DNA of 6,336 nucleotides from Cyclobacteriaceae bacterium (GTDB lineage: Bacteria; Bacteroidota; Bacteroidia; Cytophagales; Cyclobacteriaceae): positions 1 through 6,336 of the forward strand of contig VFKK01000263.1 in assembly GCA_009885605.1 (NCBI GenBank), in the 5' to 3' direction. The notes beneath the pieces are model-generated. The model saw only the letters and a list, made by a program, of their open reading frames with translations, did not search any database and had not been told where the DNA came from. A program made the position numbers and the translations under genes. Positions 1-5,273 of the stretch are shown here, one piece after another (position 1 is the stretch's first letter; the number at the start of each line of letters is the position of its first letter).

Positions 1-2
1 CA

Positions 3-629
3 TTAGCTGGATCCGGATATAGAGGGTCTACAAATTCCGCTGCTGTTCCTAGCACCGCTAGAGCTCAGGCGAGAAATGAAGCAATGAATACTAATGGAAC
101 TAACAGAAGAGTAGTTTCCTCAGGTGAAAATTCCAGAGTATCGTCAAGAGATTTCAGTAATTCTCAAAACGATTATTACACTAATTCCAGGTCAAGAGTT
201 TCTACAGGCACGACTCGAAATGTAAATTCACCTGCGGTTGACAGAGGAGCGACCACCAGGTCAAGAAGTGCAATGCCTGCTTCGAGACCATCAACAAGAG
301 TTGGGAGCACTAACTCAAGAAGTTCTGTTGGAAACATTAATACCCCTAGCAGATCAAATTCTTCTCCTAGCTATAACAGAAGCACAAGTCCTTCTTACAA
401 CAGATCGACAAGCCCTTCTTACAATCAGAATCAAAGATCTACAAGCCCTTCTTACAATAGAAGTGTAAGTCCAAGCAGATCAAACGACAATTCACCAGGC
501 TACAGCGCACCGAGCAGAAGTAGCTCTAGCCCGAGTTTCAGTTCTCCGAGTAGGAGTTCCGGAGGAAGCATGGGAGGTTCTTCAGGAGGCGGTGCCTCAG
601 GAGGATCCAGAACAGGAAGGGGAAATTAA
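3..629 (+). CDS. Serine/arginine/asparagine-rich low-complexity protein, 3' part (5' end outside window)
   Basis: The frame is open from base 3 without a stop, so the ATG at 84 is probably internal and the true start lies upstream of the window; there is no ribosome-binding signal before 84. About 208 codons are visible. The product is dominated by Ser, Arg, Asn, Gly, Pro and Thr, contains no cysteine or hydrophobic segment, and should be basic and disordered. It carries an SPSYNRST-type tandem repeat (bases 363-467), then Ser/Pro runs, and ends in a Gly/Ser tail with the terminal residues RTGRGN. I do not recognise a catalytic domain. Similar Ser-rich tails occur on predicted exported Bacteroidota proteins of unknown role, so an upstream signal peptide is likely but not visible. 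The hairpin at 617-644 separates it from the downstream outer-membrane gene. That the frame codes is fairly sure from its strong, consistent composition; the function is unknown. Confidence 0.75.
   Translation, partial: LAGSGYRGSTNSAAVPSTARAQARNEAMNTNGTNRRVVSSGENSRVSSRDFSNSQNDYYTNSRSRVSTGTTRNVNSPAVDRGATTRSRSAMPASRPSTRVGSTNSRSSVGNINTPSRSNSSPSYNRSTSPSYNRSTSPSYNQNQRSTSPSYNRSVSPSRSNDNSPGYSAPSRSSSSPSFSSPSRSSGGSMGGSSGGGASGGSRTGRGN
363..467 (+). repeat. Tandem 24-bp coding repeat (SPSYNRST units)
   Basis: Four head-to-tail units encode SPSYNRST, SPSYNRST, SPSYNQNQRST and SPSYNRSV, beginning at bases 363, 387, 411 and 444; a degenerate SPSRSN follows at 468. Three units are 24 bp long. The third is 33 bp because of a three-codon in-frame insertion. 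Synonymous Ser codons differ between units (agc, agt, tct, tcg), so conservation is clearer in protein than in DNA, suggesting an old duplication held by selection on the peptide rather than very recent slippage. Confidence 0.85.
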
Positions 630-644
630 TTCCCCTTTTTTTTT
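617..644 (+). terminator. Intrinsic terminator overlapping the stop codon of the Ser-rich gene
   Basis: An 8-bp stem AAGGGGAA / TTCCCCTT (617-624 with 630-637) with a 5-nt loop is followed by an unbroken T run to 644. The left arm lies in the last codons of the Ser-rich gene and the loop contains its TAA stop (627-629). The hairpin plus U-tract is a textbook intrinsic terminator for the plus strand. Confidence 0.85.
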
Positions 645-651
645 GTCAAAC

Positions 652-683
652 TTTGTTGACACAAAATCAACTTTTTACCGTTT
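652..683 (+). promoter_or_regulatory. Candidate Bacteroidota -33/-7 promoter for the FadL-family gene
   Basis: TTTG at 652-655 is followed after 20 nt by TACCGTTT at 676-683. This resembles the known Bacteroidetes promoter form TTTG, N19-21, TAnnTTTG, with an imperfect -7 element. It sits between the upstream terminator and the ATG at 708 and would give a short leader of roughly 15-20 nt. A TTGACA-like hexamer at 656-661 lies in the same place but has no good -10 partner. It is a pattern match only. Confidence 0.35.
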
Positions 684-707
684 ACACCTTAACTAAACAA
701 ACTCTAG

Positions 708-2219
708 ATGAGGCTATCAATTCTGATTTTCTCCTTATGTATTATTTCAACATCTTCTGTTTTCGCTCAAAGCGGTTATTATGAGGATGCATTTAGATTA
801 AGCAATGTAATGCCATCAGGCTCTGCCCGAATAATGGGAGTGGGTGCTACACAATGGTCACTTGGAGGAGATGTCTCTAATATAGCAGGCAATCCTGCCG
901 GGTTGGGCTTCTTCCGAAAATCTGAAGCGAGCTTGACAATGGGCTACACTGATTGGGGGATTGATACTCGTTTTTTAGGACAAAATAAGTCTTATAACAC
1001 TACCAATTTTGCTCTGCCCAACGTTAGTGTTGTGATTGCCAAAACAAAGGATGATTATGAAAACAGTGCATTCAAAGGAGGATCATTTGGTATTGGCTAT
1101 CAACGAATCGCAAATTTCAACACTGAATTTGGCTATTTCTCTGATGAATTAGGAACTTCCTCAATTATTGATTTTTACTTGCAAGACTCTTTTGGAGTTC
1201 CTGAAAACCAAATTGAAGGAAACGGCCTAACGGGACTGGCATATCTGACTTACCAGATAAACCCGGTCACTGTTGACCAAAATGGCAATACAATCGCAAA
1301 TCCAGATACGTACGATTCATTTGTTTTAGGATTGCCTTTCCAAGATGAAAACGTAACTCAGCAAGGAAGTGCCAATCAAATTACTTTCAGCTATGGAGGC
1401 AATTTCAATAACAAGTTATTTCTAGGTGGATCCTTGGGAATCAGAACTTTTGATTTTACTTCCATTAAAAACTACAACGAGGAATTTGTGGATGAACCTC
1501 TGGCAAATAGTTCTTTGAGAGAAACGCTTTTTATAAATGGAGGCGGCGTAAATATCAACTTGGGTGTGATTTATAAGCCAGTTGAAACTATAAATCTTGG
1601 ATTCACTTTTCAATCTCCAACATGGTATGGGGTAAATGAAGAGTACGATGCTAACGTCGTTGCTGAATATAATAACTACTTTTTCGAAGAAGAAGACGTC
1701 ACCTTAGGACGCGAGGAAGCAGCTACAGATGTTATATTAAGTGCTTACAATCTGAATACCCCATTAAAAATTGGTGGTGGGGCAACGTTCTTCTTTGGGA
1801 AAAATGGATTCATTTCGGCAGATGTGGATTGGGTGGATTATTCCCAGGCAAAACTTAACTCGAATGATTTTGATGAAGGTCCGGACAACCAGGCTATCAA
1901 AAGTGTTTATTCCAGCACCTTAAATTATCGCGTCGGGGCGGAATATAAAATCAATATGCTCAGAATCAGAGGCGGATATTCCTTTTTCGGAGACCCCTAT
2001 TCCAATTCAAATTACGACCGAAGCACTCAGCAAATAAGTGGTGGGTTGGGTGTAAAAGTTGGAAACCTGACAGCAGATTTTGCACTTGTTACCAGCAAAT
2101 TCAATTCTCTCTATACAAGCTACCAGGTCCTTGATTCAGATGGAAATAATTTCGGTCCCCAGACTGAGATCGAAAATAATATCCTCAACGGAGTTTTGAC
2201 TTTAGGTTTTAGCTTTTAA
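708..2219 (+). CDS. OmpP1/FadL/TodX-family outer-membrane transport protein
   Basis: This is a predicted outer-membrane beta-barrel, probably a channel for hydrophobic compounds; the substrate cannot be read from sequence. The 503-residue precursor has a Sec signal peptide (hydrophobic residues about 3-17, likely cleavage at VFA|Q after residue 20). The mature N-terminus has the family signature seen in Bacteroidota: EDAFRLSN (26-33), then GSARIMGVGA (38-47) and NPAGL (62-66). The rest is rich in alternating aromatic and Gly strands and ends in GFSF with a C-terminal phenylalanine, as expected for barrel assembly by the BAM machinery. Length is normal for the family. ATG at 708 is chosen because the signal peptide begins there; no Shine-Dalgarno is visible. 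Its 3' end overlaps the convergent aroK by 11 bp and its terminator lies inside aroK. It is not obviously linked to the neighbouring metabolic genes. Family call is good; specific role is unknown. Confidence 0.85.
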   Translation: MRLSILIFSLCIISTSSVFAQSGYYEDAFRLSNVMPSGSARIMGVGATQWSLGGDVSNIAGNPAGLGFFRKSEASLTMGYTDWGIDTRFLGQNKSYNTTNFALPNVSVVIAKTKDDYENSAFKGGSFGIGYQRIANFNTEFGYFSDELGTSSIIDFYLQDSFGVPENQIEGNGLTGLAYLTYQINPVTVDQNGNTIANPDTYDSFVLGLPFQDENVTQQGSANQITFSYGGNFNNKLFLGGSLGIRTFDFTSIKNYNEEFVDEPLANSSLRETLFINGGGVNINLGVIYKPVETINLGFTFQSPTWYGVNEEYDANVVAEYNNYFFEEEDVTLGREEAATDVILSAYNLNTPLKIGGGATFFFGKNGFISADVDWVDYSQAKLNSNDFDEGPDNQAIKSVYSSTLNYRVGAEYKINMLRIRGGYSFFGDPYSNSNYDRSTQQISGGLGVKVGNLTADFALVTSKFNSLYTSYQVLDSDGNNFGPQTEIENNILNGVLTLGFSF

Positions 2220-2739
2220 GCAGGCTGATCAACTCAGAAACTAACAACTCAGCGGAGAATTCTTCACCGCTGAGTTTTATTTTTGACTGATTGTAAAAAT
2301 ACTCTCTTTGAGCAAGTAAGCTTTTAAGCTTTAAGATGATTTCTCCCTGATCCAAGCCATGAAACATAGGGCGATTATGAACTTTTGACGCCCCTAATCG
2401 ACCGGAAATTTCTTCAAGCGGAACATCTAAATAAACAGAAATCGCTTTTTGATTGATCAAGTCCATGTTATCATTGAAACAGGGACATCCTCCGCCCGAG
2501 GCTAAAATGAAGGATTCCTCCTTTTTTAGAATCAATTCAAGTGTTTCAGTTTCCCACATTCGAAATTTGCCTTCTCCAAAAAGGGAAAAAATTTCCGAAA
2601 TCTTCATTTTATATCGTTCCTCAATAAGATGATCAAGATCGTAATATGAAAGGTTCAAAGTTGCTGCAAGACTCCTTCCGAAAGTACTTTTACCTGAGCC
2701 AGGTAGTCCGACTAAGACAACTTTGAGATCTTTGCTCAT
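2209..2739 (-). CDS. aroK: Shikimate kinase
   Basis: The enzyme phosphorylates shikimate with ATP to shikimate 3-phosphate, step five of the cytoplasmic route to chorismate. The 176-residue protein is of normal length for the family. Visible motifs are the Walker A loop GLPGSGKS (11-18), DLD (34-36) with the shikimate-binding Asp36, FRMWE (59-63) with Arg60 and Glu63, GGG (82-84), the lid sequence NRPM (122-125) with Arg123, and REYFY (145-149) with Arg145. All key residues of the family are present, so it should be active. The ATG at 2737-2739 overlaps the TGA of the upstream DoxX gene as ATGA, suggesting translational coupling and last place in a three-gene operon. The TAA at 2209-2211 lies inside the 3' end of the convergent outer-membrane gene. 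No terminator for this strand is evident downstream, where transcription would run antisense to that gene. Identification is secure. Confidence 0.95.
   Translation of the reverse strand: MSKDLKVVLVGLPGSGKSTFGRSLAATLNLSYYDLDHLIEERYKMKISEIFSLFGEGKFRMWETETLELILKKEESFILASGGGCPCFNDNMDLINQKAISVYLDVPLEEISGRLGASKVHNRPMFHGLDQGEIILKLKSLLAQREYFYNQSKIKLSGEEFSAELLVSELISLLKS
2246..2284 (+). terminator. Intrinsic terminator for the FadL-family gene, embedded in aroK coding sequence
   Basis: A perfect 10-bp stem AACTCAGCGG / CCGCTGAGTT (2246-2255 with 2267-2276) is extended inward by an A/A mismatch and three more pairs. The tract TTTTATTTTT (2275-2284) follows on the plus strand. It begins 26 nt after the fadL-side stop codon. 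On the minus strand there is no T run after the hairpin, so it should end plus-strand transcripts only, although the same bases encode residues near the C-terminus of shikimate kinase. Confidence 0.8.
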
Positions 2740-3836
2740 TTCATAAAAAAGTCCAAGACCTCCCCTGCTTCAGGAGTGTTGTTATGGTGGTATTTAGCCA
2801 TAACTACTCCGTCTTTCAATATCATAATTCCGGGATTCGACCGCATGATTGTTTTTACAACCGTTGCGTCTGCCTGCAGTCCGGTGATTTTCCAGTTATT
2901 TTTATTCAAATAGGATTCAATTTCTTCCTGAGTTGCTGCTCCGATGAAAACCGGCGTTACAGGAGAATCCTGAAGTGAGTTCACCAATGCATTCAAATCT
3001 TCCTGATTAGCATCACTGATCTTGCTCATATTACTGGTAAGAATGATCAGCTTATTTCCTGAGAATAGTGCTTCGGATTGATCACCATCCTCATTCCAAA
3101 CCGAGAAATCAGAAATTTTTGGAAGAGCGTCAGGATTTTTAAGGATCATCTCAACAAATTCAAGACTTTCATCTGCCGGATACTGATCAAAAGAGACCAA
3201 TTCAGTCCCTTTTTTCATCACATAAGTGTACTCCAAAGGAGCTGAAGGTTGCATATTCTGAGGGATGTTTACTCCCACTTTATATGCTCGGAAATCAATA
3301 AATGGCAAGTTTTGGATTGCTGTTATGGCTATGGAAACCGATGTTATGAAAATCACCCAGACAGAAATCTGTTTCCAATAGGCGGAGGTTTTGGGAAGAT
3401 CTGCCTGAAATAGAAACAGAATCGAAATGAAAACGAGTAAAATTAAATCCTTATAAAACGATTCCCAAGGAGTCAATTTAATTGCATCACCAAAGCATCC
3501 ACAGTCAGTTACTTTATTGAAATAGGCGGAATAGAATGTCAGGAAGGTGAAAAACAAAATCATCAATGCCAAGGACCAGACGGTGAACCGGCTCTTAACT
3601 CCCAGAATAAGCATTACGCCCAGGACTATCTCCACTACAACCAGAAAAACAGCTATATAGAGGGCAAAAGGCTTCAGGTAATAAAAAAAACCTGCGATAT
3701 CATTGGAAAATACGTCAAAATATTCCTCCAGTTTGATGGCGGTTCCTACAGGGTCATTGACTTTAATCAGGCCTGAGAAAATAAACAAACCGCCTACAAG
3801 TATTCGCAGCGTCCAGAGCAATCCGTCTTTAATCAT
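2736..3836 (-). CDS. DoxX-family (BT_3928-like) membrane protein with C-terminal thioredoxin-like domain
   Basis: This 366-residue inner-membrane protein has five predicted membrane segments (about 7-25, 56-79, 86-106, 128-146, 157-175) and a soluble C-terminal domain (about 193-366). The first four segments match the DoxX/MauE type, including IFSGLIKVNDP (19-29) and DCGCFGD (111-117) in the third loop. The C-terminal part looks like a thioredoxin fold: KLIILTS (262-268) as a core strand and SNPGIMILKDG (333-343) in the place of the cis-proline loop. It has no CxxC; the only cysteines in the whole protein are C112 and C114. Positive residues (K81, R83, K149, K155) favour N-terminus inside, placing both CGCFG and the tail in the periplasm. 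The gene overlaps the upstream DUF1599 gene by 8 nt and aroK by 4 nt, so all three are likely co-translated. A role in membrane redox or thiol chemistry is an inference; the biochemical function is unknown. Confidence 0.8.
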   Translation of the reverse strand: MIKDGLLWTLRILVGGLFIFSGLIKVNDPVGTAIKLEEYFDVFSNDIAGFFYYLKPFALYIAVFLVVVEIVLGVMLILGVKSRFTVWSLALMILFFTFLTFYSAYFNKVTDCGCFGDAIKLTPWESFYKDLILLVFISILFLFQADLPKTSAYWKQISVWVIFITSVSIAITAIQNLPFIDFRAYKVGVNIPQNMQPSAPLEYTYVMKKGTELVSFDQYPADESLEFVEMILKNPDALPKISDFSVWNEDGDQSEALFSGNKLIILTSNMSKISDANQEDLNALVNSLQDSPVTPVFIGAATQEEIESYLNKNNWKITGLQADATVVKTIMRSNPGIMILKDGVVMAKYHHNNTPEAGEVLDFFMK

Positions 3837-4374
3837 TTGTTTTAATTTTGATCATACAAAAAACAGCATAATTGATCATATCCTGATAATTGGCCTCGAT
3901 ACCTTCAGAGACAAGAGTTTTACCCTGATTGTCTTCAATTTGCTTTACCCGCAAAAGCTTCATCAGGACAATATCGGTGATAGAACTAACCCGCATTTCT
4001 CTCCAGGCCTCTCCATAATCGTGGTTTTTCTGTTCTAAAAGTCCTTTAGTATCTGCCACCCACTTATCGTAAACTGGCTCCAATTCCTCATACGGAATCT
4101 CCAGTCTTTCATCTTTTGAAAAGCTGATTTGCAATAAAGCAATCAGACAATAATTGATTATTCCGATAAATTCATCATCGATCGGATCATCTACCTTTTG
4201 ACTTCCTTTTTCTTGAATGGAGCGAATTCTCTGCGCCTTGATAAAAATCTGATCTGTGATCGAAGGAAGTCGAAGAATCCTCCAAGCTGTCCCATAATCG
4301 AGAGTTTTCTTACGAAAAAGTTCTTTACAACGGTTGATAACTTGCGTATATTCGATACTCGTCTGCGTTTCCAA
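3829..4374 (-). CDS. DUF1599 protein with two tandem copies of the domain
   Basis: The 181-residue protein is soluble, predicted mostly helical, with no signal peptide. It consists of two related halves, residues about 14-85 and 107-179, each with DYGxAWR (26-32 and 119-125), SITD (38-41 and 131-134), a Lys and Arg in the next helix (K46/R49 and K139/R142) and INY (73-75 and 167-169). This is the pattern of DUF1599 (PF07659), a family of unknown activity that has been linked in the literature to nucleotide-modification contexts; a resemblance to all-alpha NTP pyrophosphatases is possible but I do not see the full ExxE/ExxD metal set. The start is TTG at 4374: an in-frame TAA lies two codons upstream (4378-4380) and no ATG or GTG precedes the first DYGxAWR. 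It is the first gene of the DUF1599-DoxX-aroK operon and is divergent from folP by 14 bp. Family call is good; the function is open. Confidence 0.8.
   Translation of the reverse strand: METQTSIEYTQVINRCKELFRKKTLDYGTAWRILRLPSITDQIFIKAQRIRSIQEKGSQKVDDPIDDEFIGIINYCLIALLQISFSKDERLEIPYEELEPVYDKWVADTKGLLEQKNHDYGEAWREMRVSSITDIVLMKLLRVKQIEDNQGKTLVSEGIEANYQDMINYAVFCMIKIKTND
3844..4335 (-). repeat. Internal protein duplication within the DUF1599 gene
   Basis: The encoded halves align with a constant offset of 93-94 residues: DYGTAWR against DYGEAWR, SITDQIFIKAQRI against SITDIVLMKLLRV, and EFIGIINY against NYQDMINY. First copy spans about 4126-4335 and second about 3844-4056; a linker rich in Glu and Pro joins them. 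The DNA copies have diverged strongly, so the duplication is old. Confidence 0.75.
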
Positions 4375-4388
4375 AGTTTACTTGTTTA
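4375..4388. promoter_or_regulatory. 14-bp divergent intergenic gap between DUF1599 gene and folP
   Basis: Only 14 bases lie between the TTG of the leftward operon and the ATG of folP. This is too short to hold a promoter, so promoters for both directions must extend into the opposite coding sequences. It is marked as a regulatory region by position only; no operator or riboswitch is visible. Confidence 0.4.
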
Positions 4389-5273
4389 ATGATTCCTGCA
4401 TCGAATCCATCTTCTGAAATCGAAGATAAATTATTTCCCCTAAAATATACACTCCAAATTAAAGGACGGTTTGTTTGCCTGAACAGCCCTCAAATCATGG
4501 GGATTCTAAATCTGACCCCAGATTCTTTTTTTGGAGGTAGTCGCGTTAAGACATCCGGAAAAGAATTGATCGATCGGGTCACAAAAATGGTTTCAGAGGG
4601 AGCTGATATCCTGGATCTGGGAGGCTACAGCACCAGACCGGGTGCTGCTGAAGTGACTGTCGAGGAAGAAATACAGCGAGTCATCCCGGCAATTGAGTGG
4701 ATAAGTGAAGCTTTCCCCTCAATCTTGATTTCGGTGGACACCTTTCGATCCAAAGTTGCGGAGGCAGCCGTACATAGTGGTGCACATTTGGTCAACGATA
4801 TTTCAGCCGGAACTCTGGATTCAAAGATGTTGGAAACAGTCGGAAAACTGGAAATTCCATACATAGCGATGCATATGCGTGGAAATCCACAAACAATGCA
4901 GAAACAAACCAACTATTCCGATATATTAGTTGAGTTGCTGAACTATTTCGAAGAGAAAACAGCCCTTTGCAGAAAGTTTGGCATTAAAGATGTAATTATC
5001 GATCCTGGCTTTGGCTTTGCCAAAACGGTTGATCAGAATTATTGGCTTCTTCAAAATCTGAAATATTTTCAGGCTTTATCTTTACCAATTTTAGTGGGTA
5101 TTTCTCGTAAATCTATGATCTACAAGACCCTCGGAGTGAGCCCTGAAGAGGCATTAAACGGAAGTACTGCTCTTCATATGTTTGCACTAACAAAAGGCGC
5201 CAACATCCTGAGAGTACATGACGTAAAAGAAGCTAAAGAAACTTTGACATTATTCAATAAATTATACCCTTGA
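4389..5273 (+). CDS. folP: Dihydropteroate synthase
   Basis: The cytoplasmic folate enzyme condenses 6-hydroxymethyl-7,8-dihydropterin diphosphate with p-aminobenzoate to dihydropteroate; it is the classical sulfonamide target. The 294-residue protein shows the motif series in order: IMGILNLTPDSF (36-47) with metal-binding Asn41, GGYSTRPGA (78-86), SVDTFR (115-120) with Asp117, VNDISAG (135-141) with Asn136, MHMRGNP (161-167), DPGFGF (205-210) with Asp205, GISRKS (237-242) with Lys241 and RVHDV (275-279) with Arg275 and His277. All expected binding residues are there. Tyr80 replaces the Glu of the Escherichia coli GGESTRPG segment, a position that varies among families. ATG at 4389 gives about 35 residues before the first motif, slightly long but usual for Bacteroidota; there is no Shine-Dalgarno. 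The TGA stop overlaps the cdaA start. Identification is secure. Confidence 0.95.
   Translation: MIPASNPSSEIEDKLFPLKYTLQIKGRFVCLNSPQIMGILNLTPDSFFGGSRVKTSGKELIDRVTKMVSEGADILDLGGYSTRPGAAEVTVEEEIQRVIPAIEWISEAFPSILISVDTFRSKVAEAAVHSGAHLVNDISAGTLDSKMLETVGKLEIPYIAMHMRGNPQTMQKQTNYSDILVELLNYFEEKTALCRKFGIKDVIIDPGFGFAKTVDQNYWLLQNLKYFQALSLPILVGISRKSMIYKTLGVSPEEALNGSTALHMFALTKGANILRVHDVKEAKETLTLFNKLYP
4426..4458 (-). promoter_or_regulatory. Weak candidate promoter for the DUF1599-DoxX-aroK operon, inside folP
   Basis: On the minus strand TTTG (4458-4455) is followed after 21 nt by TAATTTAT (4433-4426), matching four of six fixed positions of the Bacteroidetes -7 element. It would give a leader of roughly 45 nt. 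It lies within the 5' coding part of folP. An AT-rich window makes chance matches likely. Confidence 0.22.

Noticed and set aside
84..86. ATG as the start of the Ser-rich gene
   Set aside because: The frame is open upstream to the edge with the same Ser/Ala/Gly/Arg composition and no start signal precedes the ATG, so a start outside the window is more likely.
363..467. Repeat cluster as a CRISPR-like array
   Set aside because: Units are adjacent without spacers, in frame, and conserved as peptide rather than DNA.
238..468. 76-codon plus-strand open frame inside the Ser-rich gene
   Set aside because: It is a frame-shifted reading of the same repetitive DNA; Leu/Thr/Glu-rich content is explained by the Ser-rich repeat in the true frame.
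738..740. Cys11 of the FadL-family precursor as a lipoprotein cysteine
   Set aside because: The residue before it is Leu and it sits mid-way in the hydrophobic core; a normal signal peptidase I site VFA|Q follows at residues 18-21.
1422..1613. 63-codon minus-strand open frame inside the FadL-family gene
   Set aside because: Short, antisense to a conserved barrel gene, with no motif or start signal.
3703..4038. 111-codon plus-strand open frame opposite the DUF1599/DoxX junction
   Set aside because: It lies wholly antisense to two recognised genes, has no recognisable motif and is explained by codon bias of the opposite strand.
4625..4912. 95-codon minus-strand open frame inside folP
   Set aside because: It is antisense to a region coding conserved DHPS motifs; Cys/Ser-rich composition is typical of a shadow frame.
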